Source of the DNA: Nomia melanderi
Taxonomy: Eukaryota > Arthropoda > Insecta > Hymenoptera > Halictidae
Length of the DNA stretch: 64,000 nt
Assembly (NCBI RefSeq): GCF_051020985.1
Contig: NW_027475130.1
Coordinates: 10,062,001-10,126,000 of the forward strand
Direction of reading: 5' to 3'
The position numbers and the translations under genes are program-made. Below are positions 1 through 10,919 of the stretch, piece after piece. How positions within the stretch are numbered: position 1 is the first letter of the stretch; every line of letters starts with the position of its first letter. The notes beneath the pieces are model-generated. The model did no database searches. It saw nothing but the letters and a program-made list of their open reading frames with translations, and was not told where the DNA came from.

Positions 1-73
1 GACGTTCCCGCTGCACAGATTCATGCGCCAGGGCCTCCTGCAGATAATTCACTTTGATTTATTGCGCTATCTG

Positions 74-248
74 TAATAGCACCCGAGATATCACCAGATA
101 TATATTGGATTTTTCACTGACCCTGAGCGTCCGGCCCCATGAGACGGTCGTTTTCTCGGGCCCTGGTGGTCTGAGGTCGTTCCCGCTGCACAGGTTCATG
201 CGCCAGGGCCTCCTACAGACAATGCACTTTGATTTATTGCGCTATCTG
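74..248 (+). repeat. Reference monomer used for unit numbering
   Basis: Unit base 1 is the T of TAATAG. Bases 1-40 are AT-rich and include GATATC and TATATAT. Bases 41-140 are GC-rich and carry GGCCCC twice, about 25 bases apart. Bases 141-175 form a variable AT-rich box ending at GCGCTATCTG or GCGCTATCTC. In the consensus I count 91 G+C of 175 and 8 CpG. The TAATAG places stop codons in every unit, and because 175 is not a multiple of three the frame shifts at each unit, which rules out a long reading frame. Confidence 0.93.
88..101 (+). other. AT-rich dyad in each monomer
   Basis: ATATC and GATAT flank ACCA at unit bases 15-28. The dyad is kept in most units; exceptions include ATATTACC (near 22,311 and 60,996) and ATATGACC (near 22,660). 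It also contains the GATATC that recurs with the satellite period. Confidence 0.7.
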
Positions 249-423
249 TAATAGCACCCGAGATATCAGCAGATATATATTGGATTTTTCACTGACCCTG
301 AGTGTCCGGCCCCATGAGACGGTCGTTTTCTCGGCCCCTGGTGGTCCGAGGTCGTTCCCGCTGCACAGATTCATGCGCCAGGGCCTACTGCAGACAGTGC
401 ACTTTGATTTATCGCGCTACCTG

Positions 424-773
424 TAATAGCACCCGAGATATCATCAGATACATTCTGGATTTTTACATGACCTTGGGTGTCCGGCCCCATGCGTCGGCGG
501 TTTTCTCGACCACTGGTGGTCCGCGGTCGTTCCCGCGGCACAGATTCATGCGCAAGGGCCTCATACGGACAATGCTCTTTGATTTACTGCGCTATCTCTA
601 ATAGCACCCGAGATATCATCAGATACATCCTGGATTTTTACATGACCTTGGGTGTCCGGCCCCATGTGTCGGTGGTTTTCTCGGCCCCTGGTGGTACGAG
701 GTCGTTTCCGCTGCACAGATTCATGCGCCAGGGCCTCCTGCAGATAATTCACTTTGGTTTATTGCGCTATCTC
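424..773 (+). repeat. Two divergent monomers near the left edge
   Basis: Units 424-598 and 599-773 share TCATCAGATACAT, TTTTTACATGACCTTGGGTG and CCCCATGCGTCGG or CCCCATGTGTCGG, which I see nowhere else in the window. The first also has CGACCACTGG, CCGCGGCACAG and GCGCAAGGGCCTCATACGG. They form a subfamily of their own and probably represent an older or differently homogenised part of the array. Confidence 0.85.
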
Positions 774-948
774 TATTAGCACCCGAGATATCACCAGATA
801 TATATTGGATTTTCCCTTGACCCTGAGAGTCCGGCCCCATGAGACTGTGGTTTTCTCGGCCCCTGGTGGTCCGAGGTCGTTCCCGCTGCACAGGTTCATG
901 CGCCAGGGCCTCCTACAGACAATGCACTTTGATTTATTGCGCTATCTG
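774..948 (+). repeat. TATTAG anchor monomer (11 copies)
   Basis: The junction reads CTATCTCTATTAGC instead of CTATCTCTAATAGC. Copies start at 774, 2,699, 5,148, 9,171, 10,920, 12,145, 14,246, 15,121, 22,995, 26,671 and 36,650. In these units TTTTCCCTTGACCCTGAGAG usually follows, and the next unit is nearly always the CACTGACCCTGAGCG / GAGACGGTCG type. The copy of the junction at 21,945 has a different body (ATATGTATTGG). Confidence 0.88.
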
Positions 949-1648
949 TAATAGCACCCGAGATATCACCAGATATATATTGGATTTTTCACTGACCCTG
1001 AGCGTCCGGCCCCATGAGACGGTCGTTTTCTCGGCCCCTGGTGGTCCGAGGTCGTTCCCGCTGCACAGGTTCATGCGCCAGGGCCTCCTACAGACAATGC
1101 ACTTTGATTTATTGCGCTATCTGTAATAGCACCGGAGATATCACCAGGTATATACTGGATTTTCCCCAGACCCTGAGTGCCCGGCCCCATGAGACGGTGG
1201 TTTTCTCGGCCCCCGGTGGTCCGAGGTCGTTGCCGCTTCACAGATTCATGCGCCAGGGCCTCTTACAGACAATGCACTTTGATTTATTGCGCTATCTGTA
1301 ATAGCACCCGAGATATCACCAGATATATATTGGATTTTCCCCTGACCCTGAGAGTCCGGTCCCATGAGACTGTGGTTTTCTCGGCCCCTGGTGGCCCGAG
1401 GTCGTTCCCGCTGCACAGATTCATGCGCCAGGGCCTCCTACAGACGATGCACTTTGATTTATTGCGCTATCTGTAATAGCACCCGAGATATCACCGGATA
1501 TATATTGGATTTTTCCCAGACCCTGAGTGTCCGGCCCCATGAGACAGTGGTTGACTCGGCCCCTGGGGGTCCGAGGTCGTTCCCGCTGCACAGATTCATG
1601 CACCATGGCCTCCTACAGACAATGTACTTTGATTTATTGCGCTATCTG

Positions 1649-1822
1649 TAATAGCACCCGAGATATCACCAGATATATATTGGATTTTCCCCTGACCCTG
1701 AGTGTCCGGCCCCATGAGACTGTGGTTTTCTCGGCCCCTGGTGGTTGAGGTCGTTGCCGCTGCACAGGTTCATGCGCCAGGGCCTCCTACAGACAATGCC
1801 CTTTGATTTATTGCGCTATCTG
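1649..1822 (+). repeat. 174-bp monomer class with GGTGGTTGAGG (7 copies)
   Basis: The core reads GGTGGTTGAGGTCGTTGCC, one base shorter than the usual GGTGGTCCGAGG. Seven copies share this event: 1,649, 4,274, 6,723, 8,647, 9,871, 19,322 and 21,071. All are in subarray A1 and all occupy the same place in the 14-mer order, so they descend from one deletion spread by block duplication. The deletion destroys the right arm of the GC-core dyad. Confidence 0.95.
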
Positions 1823-2172
1823 TAATAGCACCCGAGATATCACCAGATATATATTGGATTTTCCCCTGACCCTGAGTGTCCGGCCCCATGAGACTGTGGT
1901 TTTCACGGTCCCTGGTGGTCCGAGGTCGTTCCCGCTGCACAGATTCATGCGCCAGGGCCTCCTACAGACAATGCACTTTGATTTATTGCGCTATCTGTAA
2001 TAGCACACAAGATATCACCAGATATATATTGGATTTTACCCGGACCCTGAGTGTCCGGCCCCATGAGGCGGTGGTTGTCTCGGCCCCTGGAGGTCCGAGG
2101 ACGTTCCCGCTGCACAGATTCATGCGCCAGGGCCTCCTACAGACAATGCACTTTGATTTATTGCGCTATCTG

Positions 2173-2348
2173 TAATAGCACCCGAGATATCACCAGATAT
2201 ATATTGGATTTTACCCTGACCCTGAGTGTCCGGCCCCATGAGACGGTGGTTGTCTCGGCCCCTGGAGGTACGAGGACGTCCCCGCTTGCACAGATTCATG
2301 CGCCAGGGCATCCTGCAGATAATTCACTTTGGTTTATTGCGCTATCTC
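2173..2348 (+). repeat. 176-bp monomer class with CGCTTGCACAG (5 copies)
   Basis: One extra base in CGCTTGCACAG, accompanied by GGAGGTCCGAGGACG (GGAGGTACGAGGACG in this first copy) and GGGCATCCTGCAG. Copies start at 2,173, 13,020, 15,996, 23,870 and 33,674. The last has CGCATGCACAG. Confidence 0.95.
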
Positions 2349-2698
2349 TAATAGCACCCGAGATATCACCAGATATATACTGGATTTTCCCCTGACCCTG
2401 AGTGTCCGGCCCCATGAGACTGTGGTTTTCTCGGCCCCTGGTGGTCCGAGGTCGTTCCCGCTGCTCAGATTCATCCGCCAGGGCCTCCTACAGACAATGC
2501 ACTTTGATTTATTGCGCTATCTCTAATAGCACCCGAGATATCTCCAGATATATATTGGATTTTTCACTGACCCTGAGTGTCCGGCCCCATGAGACGGTCG
2601 TTTTCTCGGCCCCTGCTGCTCCGAGGTCGTTCCCGCTGCACAGATTCATGCGCCAGGGCCTCCTGCAGATAATTCACTTTGGTTTATTGCGCTATCTC

Positions 2699-5147
2699 TA
2701 TTAGCACCCGAGATATCACCAGATATATATTGGATTTTCCCTTGACCCTGAGAGTCCGGCCCCATGAGACTGTGGTTTTCTCGGCCCCTGGTGGTCCGAG
2801 GTCGTTCCCGCTGCACAGGTTCATGCGCCAGGGCCTCCTACAGACAATGCACTTTGATTTATTGCGCTGTCTGTAATAGCACCCGAGATATCACCAGATA
2901 TATATTGGATTTTTCACTGACCCTGAGCGTCCGGCCCCATGAGACGGTCGTTTTCTCGGCCCCTGGTGGTCCGAGGTCGTTCCCGCTGCACAGGTTCATG
3001 CGCCAGGGCCTCCTACAGACAATGCACTTTGATTTATTGCGCTATCTGTAATAGCACCCGAGATATCACCAGATCTATATTGGATTTTCCCCTGACCCTG
3101 AGTATCCGGCCCCATGAGACTGTGGTTTTTTCGGCCCCTGGTGGTCCGAGGTCGTTCCCGCTGCACAGATTCATGCGCCAGGGCCTCCTGCAGATAATTC
3201 ACTATGGTTTATTGCGCTATCTGTAATAGCACCCGAGATATCACCAGACATATATTGGATTTTCCCCTGACCCTGAGTGTCCGGCCCCATGAGACGGTCG
3301 TTTTCTCGGCCCCTGGTGGTCCGAGGTCGTTCCCGCTGCACAGGTTCATGCGCCAGGGCCTCCTACAGACAATGCACTTTGATTTATTGCGCTATCTGTA
3401 ATAGCACCCGAGATATCACCAGGTATATACTGGATTTTCCCCAGACCCTGAGTGCCCGGCCCCATGAGACGGTGGTTTTCTCGGCCCCTGGTGGTCCGAG
3501 GTCGTTGCCGCTTCACAGATTCATGCGCCAGGGCCTCTTACAGACAATGCACTTTGATTTATTGCGCTATCTGTAATAGCACCCGAGATATCACCAGATA
3601 TATATTGGATTTTCCCCTGACCCTGTGTGTCCGGCCCCATGAGACGGTGGTTGTCTCGGCCCCTGGTGGTCCTAGGTCGTTCCCGCTGCACAGATTCATG
3701 CGCCAGGGCCTCCTACAGACAATGCACTTTGATTTATTGCGCTATCTGTAATAGCACCCGAGATATCACCAGATCTATATTGAATTTTCCCCTGACCCTG
3801 AGTATCCGGCCCCATGAGACTGTGGTTTTTTCGGCCCCTGGTGGTCCGAGGTCGTTCCCGCTGCACAGATGCATGCGCCAGGGCCTCCTGCAGATAATTC
3901 ACTTTGGTTTATTGCGCTATCTCTAATAGCACCCGAGATATCACCAGATATATATTGGATTTTCCCCTGACCCTGAGAGTCCGGCCCCATGAGACTGTGG
4001 TTTTCTCGGCCCCTGGTGGCCCGAGGTCGTTCCCGCTGCACAGATTCATGCGCCAGGGCCTCCTACAGACGATGCACTTTGATTTATTGCGCTATCTGTA
4101 ATAGCACCCGAGATATCACCGGATATATATTGGATTTATCCCAGACCCTGAGTGTCCGGCCCCATGAGACAGTGGTTGACTCGGCCCCTGGGGGTCCGAG
4201 GTCGTTCCCGCTGCACAGATTCATGCACCATGGCCTCCTACAGACAATGTACTTTGATTTATTGCGCTATCTGTAATAGCACCCGAGATATCACCAGATA
4301 TATATTGGATTTTCCCCTGACCCTGAGTGTCCGGCCCCATGAGACTGTGGTTTTCTCGGCCCCTGGTGGTTGAGGTCGTTGCCGCTGCACAGGTTCATGC
4401 GCCAGGGCCTCCTACAGACAATGCCCTTTGAATTATTGCGCTATCTGTAATAGCACCCGAGATATCACCAGATATATATTGGATTTTCCCCTGACCCTGA
4501 GTGTCCGGCCCCATGAGACTGTGGTTTTCACGGCCCCTGGTGGTCCGAGGTCGTTCCCGCTGCACAGATTCATGCGCCAGGGCCTCCTACAGACAATGCA
4601 CTTTGATTTATTGCGCTATCTGTAATAGCACCCGAGATATCACCAGATATATATTGGATTTTTCACTGACCCTGAGTGTGCGGCCCCATGAGACGGTGTT
4701 TTTCTCGGACCCTGGTGGTCCGAGGTCGTTCCCGCTGCACAGATTCATGCGCCAGGGCCTCCTGCAGATAATACACTTTGATTTATTGCGCTATCTGTAA
4801 TAGCACCCGAGATATCACCAGATATATATTGGATTTTCCCCTGACCCTGAGTGTCCGGCCCCATGAGACGGTGGTTGTCTCGGCCCCTGGTGGTCCTAGG
4901 TCGTTCCCGCTGCTCAGATTCATCCGCCAGGGCCTCCTACAGACAATGCACTTTGATTTATTGCGCTATCTCTAATAGCACCCGAGATATCTCCAGATAT
5001 ATATTGGATTTTTCACTGACCCTGAGTGTCCGGCCCCATGAGACGGTCGTTTTCTCGGCCTCTGCTGCTCCGAGGTCGTTCCCGCTGCACAGATTCATGC
5101 GCCAGGGCCTCCTGCAGATAATTCACTTTGGTTTATTGCGCTATCTC
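2699..5147 (+). repeat. 14-mer higher-order repeat, copy 1 (2,449 bp)
   Basis: Fourteen distinguishable monomers in fixed order: the TATTAG anchor unit, the GAGACGGTCG unit, a GATCTATATTGG unit, a CAGACATATATTGG unit, a CCCAGACC unit, further variants including the 174-bp unit at 4,274, and an end unit with CCTCTGCTGCTCC or CCCCTGCTGCTCC. The next copy starts at 5,148, and equivalent units are spaced 2,449 bp (14 x 175 - 1). Matching units in the two copies are nearly identical, while neighbouring units differ much more, which defines a higher-order repeat. Confidence 0.88.
4704..4724 (+). other. Perfect GC-core dyad (8-bp arms, 5-nt loop)
   Basis: Arms CTCGGACC and GGTCCGAG flank the loop CTGGT. 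The consensus core has CTCGGCCC as its left arm and so one mismatch. Thirteen monomers carry the perfect version, starting at 4,704, 7,153, 10,301, 18,003, 18,353, 19,752, 21,501, 25,877, 26,052, 35,681, 36,031, 59,308 and 62,459. A hairpin or protein-binding role is inference. Confidence 0.8.
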
Positions 5148-7596
5148 TATTAGCACCCGAGATATCACCAGATATATATTGGATTTTCCCTTGACCCTGA
5201 GAGTCCGGCCCCATGAGACTGTGGTTTTCTCGGCCCCTGGTGGTCCGAGGTCGTTCCCGCTGCACAGGTTCATGCGCCAGGACCTCCTACAGACAATGCA
5301 CTTTGATTTATTGCGCTATCTGTAATAGCACCCGAGATATCACCAGATATATATTGGATTTTTCACTGACCCTGAGCGTCCGGCCCCATGAGACGGTCGT
5401 TTTCTCGGCCCCTGGTGGTCCGAGGTCGTTCCCGCTGCACAGGTTCATGCGCCAGGGCCTCCTACAGACAATGCACTTTGATTTATTGCGCTATCTGTAA
5501 TAGCACCCGAGATATCACCAGATCTATATTGGATTTTCCCCTGACCCTGAGTATCCGGCCCCATGAGACTGTGGTTTTTTCGGCCCCTGGTGGTCCGAGG
5601 TCGTTCCCGCTGCACAGATTCATGCGCCAGGGCCTCCTGCAGATAATTCACTATGGTTTATTGCGCTATCTGTAATAGCACCCGAGATATCACCAGACAT
5701 ATATTGTATTTTCCCCTGACCCTGAGTGTCCGGCCCCATGAGACGGTCGTTTTCTCGGCCCCTGGTGGTCCGAGGTCGTTCCCGCTGCACAGGTTCATGC
5801 GCCAGGGCCTCCTACAGACAATGCACTTTGATTTATTGCGCTATCTGTAATAGCACCCGAGATATCACCAGGTATATACTGGATTTTCCCCAGACCCTGA
5901 GTGCCCGGCCCCATGAGACGGTGGTTTTCTCGGCCCCTGGTGGTCCGAGGTCGTTGCCGCTTCACAGATTCATGCGCCAGGGCCTCTTACAGACAATGCA
6001 CTTTGATTTATTGCGCTATCTGTAATAGCACCCGAGATATCACCAGATATATATTGGATTTTCCCCTGACCCTGAGTGTCCGGCCCCATGAGACGGTGGT
6101 TGTCTCGGCCCCTGGTGGTCCTAGGTCGTTCCCGCTGCACAGATTCATGCGCCAGGGCCTCCTACAGACAATGCACTTTGATTTATTGCGCTATCTGTAA
6201 TAGCACCCGAGATATCACCAGATCTATATTGAATTTTCCCCTGACCCTGAGTATCCGGCCCCATGAGACTGTGGTTTTTTCGGCCCCTGGTGGTCCGAGG
6301 TCGTTCCCGCTGCACAGATGCATGCGCCAGGGCCTCCTGCAGATAATTCACTTTGGTTTATTGCGCTATCTCTAATAGCACCCGAGATATCACCAGATAT
6401 ATATTGGATTTTCCCCTGACCCTGAGAGTCCGGCCCCATGAGACTGTGGTTTTCTCGGCCCCTGGTGGCCCGAGGTCGTTCCCGCTGCACAGATTCATGC
6501 GCCAGGGCCTCCTACAGACGATGCACTTTGATTTATTGCGCTATCTGTAATAGCACCCGAGATATCACCGGATATATATTGGATTTTTCCCAGACCCTGA
6601 GTGTCCGGCCCCATGAGACAGTGGTTGACTCGGCCCCTGGGGGTCCGAGGTCGTTCCCGCTGCACAGATTCATGCACCATGGCCTCCTACAGACAATGTA
6701 CTTTGATTTATTGCGCTATCTGTAATAGCACCCGAGATATCACCAGATATATATTGGATTTTCCCCTGACCCTGAGTGTCCGGCCACATGAGACTGTGGT
6801 TTTCTCGGCCCCTGGTGGTTGAGGTCGTTGCCGCTGCACAGGTTCATGCGCCAGGGCCTCCTACAGACAATGCCCTTTGATTTATTGCGCTATCTGTAAT
6901 AGCACCCGAGATATCACCAGATATATATTGGATTTTCCCCTGACCCTGAGTGTCCGGCCCCATGAGACTGTGGTTTTCACGGCCCCTGGTGGTCCGAGGT
7001 CGTTCCCGCTGCACAGATTCATGCGCCAGGGCCTCCTACAGACAATGCACTTTGATTTATTGCGCTATCTGTAATAGCACCCGAGATATCACCAGATATA
7101 TATTGGATTTTTCACTGACCCTGAGTGTGCGGCCCCATGAGACGGTGTTTTTCTCGGACCCTGGTGGTCCGAGGTCGTTCCCGCTGCACAGATTCATGCG
7201 CCAGTGCCTCCTGCAGATAATACACTTTGATTTATTGCGCTATCTCTAATAGCACCCGAGATATCACCAGATATATATTGGATTTTCCCCTGACCCTGAG
7301 TGTCCGGCCCCATGAGACGGTGGTTGTCTCGGCCCCTGGTGGTCCTAGGTCGTTCCCGCTGCACAGATTCATGCGCCAGGGCCTCCTACAGACAATGCAC
7401 TTTGATTTATTGCGCTATCTGTAATAGCACCCGAGATATCACCAGATCTATATTGGATTTTCCCCTGACCCTGAGTATCCGGCCCCATGAGACTGTGGTT
7501 TTTTCGGCCCCTGGTGGTCCGAGGTCGTTCCCGCTGCACAGATTCATGCGCCAGGGCCTCCTGCAGATAATACACTTTGATTTATTGCGCTATCTG
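5148..7596 (+). repeat. 14-mer higher-order repeat, copy 2, altered end
   Basis: The first twelve units follow copy 1 in order and nearly base for base, including the 174-bp unit at 6,723. The last two are replaced: unit 13 lacks the CTGCTCAGATTCATCC variant and unit 14 is a GATCTATATTGG type. Array order was therefore changed by exchange with another block. Confidence 0.82.
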
Positions 7597-7771
7597 TAAT
7601 AGCACCCGAGATATCACCAGATATATATTGGATTTTCCCCTGACCCTGAGTGTCCGGCCCCATGAGACGGTGGTTGTCTCGGCCCCTGGTGGTCCGAGGT
7701 CGTTCCCGCTGCACAGATTCATGCGCCAGGGCCTCCTACAGACAGTGCACTTTGATTTATTGCGCTATCTG

Positions 7772-9170
7772 TAATAGCACCCGAGATATCACCAGGTATA
7801 TACTGGATTTTCCCCAGACCCTGAGTGCCCGGCCCCATGAGACGGTGGTTTTCTCGGCCCCTGGTGGTCCGAGGTCGTTGCCGCTTCACAGATTCATGCG
7901 CCAGGGCCTCTTACAGACAATGCACTTTGATTTATTGCGCTATCTGTAATAGCACCCGAGATATCACCAGATATATATTGGATTTTCCCCTGACCCTGAG
8001 TGTCCGGCCCCATGAGACGGTGGTTGTCTCGGCCCCTGGTGGTCCTAGGTCGTTCCCGCTGCACAGATTCATGCGCCAGGGCCTCCTACAGACAATGCAC
8101 TTTGATTTATTGAGCTATCTGTAATAGCACCCGAGATATCACCAGATCTATATTGAATTTTCCCCTGACCCTGAGTATCCGGCCCCATGAGACTGTGGTT
8201 TTTTCGGCCCCTGGTGGTCCGAGGTCGTTCCCGCTGCACAGATGCATGCGCCAGGGCCTCCTGCAGATAATTCACTTTGGTTTATTGCGCTATCTCTAAT
8301 AGCACCCGAGATATCACCAGATATATATTGGATTTTCCCCTGACCCTGAGAGTCCGGCCCCATGAGACTGTGGTTTTCTCGGCCCCTGGTGGCCCGAGGT
8401 CGTTCCCGCTGCACAGATTCATGCGCCAGGGCCTCCTACAGACGATGCACTTTGATTTATTGCGCTATCTGTAATAGCACCCGAGATATCACCGGATATA
8501 TATTGGATTTATCCCAGACCCTGAGTGTCCGGCCCCATGAGACAGTGGTTGACTCGGCCCCTGGGGGTCCGAGGTCGTTCCCGCTGCACAGATTCATGCA
8601 CCATGGCCTCCTACAGACAATGTACTTTGATTTATTGCGCTATCTGTAATAGCACCCGAGATATCACCAGATATATATTGGATTTTCCCCTGACCCTGAG
8701 TGTCCGGCCCCATGAGACTGTGGTTTTCTCGGCCCCTGGTGGTTGAGGTCGTTGCCGCTGCACAGGTTCATGCGCCAGGGCCTCCTACAGACAATGCCCT
8801 TTGAATTATTGCGCTATCTGTAATAGCACCCGAGATATCACCAGATATATATTGGATTTTCCCCTGACCCTGAGTGTCCGGCCCCATGAGACTGTGGTTT
8901 TCACGGCCCCTGGTGGTCCGAGGTCGTTCCCGCTGCTCAGATTCATCCGCCAGGGCCTCCTACAGACAATGCACTTTGATTTATTGCGCTATCTCTAATA
9001 GCACCCGAGATATCTCCAGATATATATTGGATTTTTCACTGACCCTGAGTGTCCGGCCCCATGAGACGGTCGTTTTCTCGGCCCCTGCTGCTCCGAGGTC
9101 GTTCCCGCTGCACAGATTCATGCGCCAGGGCCTCCTGCAGATAATTCACTTTGGTTTATTGCGCTATCTC
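7772..9170 (+). repeat. Partial 14-mer copy 3 (8 monomers)
   Basis: It resumes at the CCCAGACC unit (fifth position of the 14-mer) and runs to the CTGCTGCTCC end unit. Two units are missing because the positions before the end unit are collapsed into the hybrid monomer at 8,821-8,995. The 174-bp unit is at 8,647-8,820. Confidence 0.78.
8821..8995 (+). repeat. Hybrid monomer (crossover product)
   Basis: The left part, to GTTTTCACGGCCCC and CCGAGG, matches the unit type at 4,448. The right part, GCTGCTCAGATTCATCC, matches the type at 4,798. The switch falls between the GC dyad and CGCTGC. Two monomers of the 14-mer order are missing at this point. Confidence 0.75.
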
Positions 9171-10919
9171 TATTAGCACCCGAGATATCACCAGATATAT
9201 ATTGGATTTTCCCTTGACCCTGAGAGTCCGGCCCCATGAGACTGTGGTTTTCTCGGCCCCTGGTGGTCCGAGGTCGTTCCCGCTGCACAGGTTCATGCGC
9301 CAGGGCCTCCTACAGACAATGCACTTTGATTTATTGCGCTATCTGTAATAGCACCCGAGATATCACCAGATATATATTGGATTTTTCACTGACCCTGAGC
9401 GTCCGGCCCCATGAGACGGTCGTTTTCTCGGCCCCTGGTGGTCCGAGGTCGTTCCCGCTGCACAGGTTCATGCGCCAGGGCCTCCTACAGACAATGCACT
9501 TTGATTTATTGCGCTATCTGTAATAGCACCCGAGATATCACCAGATCTATATTGGATTTTCCCCTGACCCTGAGTATCCGGCCCCATGAGACTGTGGTTT
9601 TTTCGGCCCCTGGTGGTCCGAGGTCGTTCCCGCTGCACAGATTCATGCGCCAGGGCCTCCTGCAGATAATTCACTATGGTTTATTGCGCTATCTGTAATA
9701 GCACCCGAGATATCACCAGACATATATTGGATTTTCCCCTGACCCTGAGTGTCCGGCCCCATGAGACGGTCGTTTTCACGGCCCCTGGTGGTCCGAGGTC
9801 GTTCCCGCTGCACAGGTTCATGCGCCAGGGCCTCCTACAGACAATGCACTTTGATTTATTGCGCTATCTGTAATAGCACCCGAGATATCACCAGATATAT
9901 ATTGGATTTTCCCCTGACCCTGAGTGTCCGGCCCCATGAGACTGTGGTTTTCTCGGCCCCTGGTGGTTGAGGTCGTTGCCGCTGCACAGATTCATGCGCC
10001 AGGGCCTCTTACAGACAATGCCCTTTGATTTATTGCGCTATCTGTAATAGCACCCGAGATATCACCAGATATATATTGGATTTTCCCCTGACCCTGAGTG
10101 TCCGGCCCCATGAGACTGTGGTTTTCACGGCCCCTGGTGGTCCTAGGTCGTTCCCGCTGCACAGATTCATGCGCCAGGGCCTCCTACAGACAATGCACTT
10201 TGATTTATTGCGCTATCTGTAATAGCACCCGAGATATCACCAGATATATATTGGATTTTTCACTGACCCTGAGTGTGCGGCCCCATGAGACGGTGTTTTT
10301 CTCGGACCCTGGTGGTCCGAGGTCGTTCCCGCTGCACAGATTCATGCGCCAGGGCCTCCTGCAGATAATACACTTTGATTTATTGCGCTATCTGTAATAG
10401 CACCCGAGATATCACCAGATATATATTGGATTTTCCCCTGACCCTGAGTGTCCGGCCCCATGAGACGGTGGTTGTCTCGGCCCCTGGTGGTCCTAGGTCG
10501 TTCCCGCTGCACAGATTCATGCGCCAGGGCCTCCTACAGACAATGCACTTTGATTTATTGCGCTATCTGTAATAGCACCCGAGATATCACCAGATCTATA
10601 TTGGATTTTCCCCTGACCCTGAGTATCCGGCCCCATGAGACTGTGGTTTTTTCGGCCCCTGGTGGTCCGAGGTCGTTCCCGCTGCACAGATTCATGCGCC
10701 AGGGCCTCCTGCAGATAATTCACTTTGGTATATTGCGCTATCTCTAATAGCACCCGAGATATCACCAGATATATACTGGATTTTCCCCTGACCCTGAGTG
10801 TCCGGCCCCATGAGACTGTGGATTTCTCGGCCCCTGGTGGTCCGAGGTCGTTCCCGCTTCACAGATTCATGCGCCTGTGCATCCTGCAGATAATTCACTT
10901 TGGTTTATTGCGCTATCTC
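9171..10919 (+). repeat. Partial 14-mer copy 4 (10 monomers)
   Basis: It starts at the TATTAG anchor, keeps the first three 14-mer units, then has a unit with GGTCGTTTTCACGG (left like one type, centre like another), and jumps to the 174-bp unit at 9,871. It ends with a unit having GTGGATTTCTCGG and GCGCCTGTGCATCC at about 10,745-10,919. The order indicates deletion of six internal units. Confidence 0.72.

Larger units (their letters stand above)
774..2698 (+). repeat. 11-monomer block upstream of the 14-mer repeat
   Basis: It begins with a TATTAG anchor unit, followed by a CACTGACC / GAGACGGTCG unit. It shares unit types and order with the 14-mer that follows, but lacks the GATCTATATTGG units and carries two GGATTTTACCC units (1,998 and 2,173) instead. 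Its length is 1,925 bp, 11 x 175, because one 174-bp and one 176-bp unit cancel. I read it as a rearranged relative of the 14-mer. Confidence 0.75.

Noticed and set aside
88..110. TATATAT in each unit as a TATA-box promoter
   Set aside because: It is part of the satellite's AT-rich segment, present in most of 365 units, with no linked initiator or gene. Satellite transcription cannot be judged from sequence.
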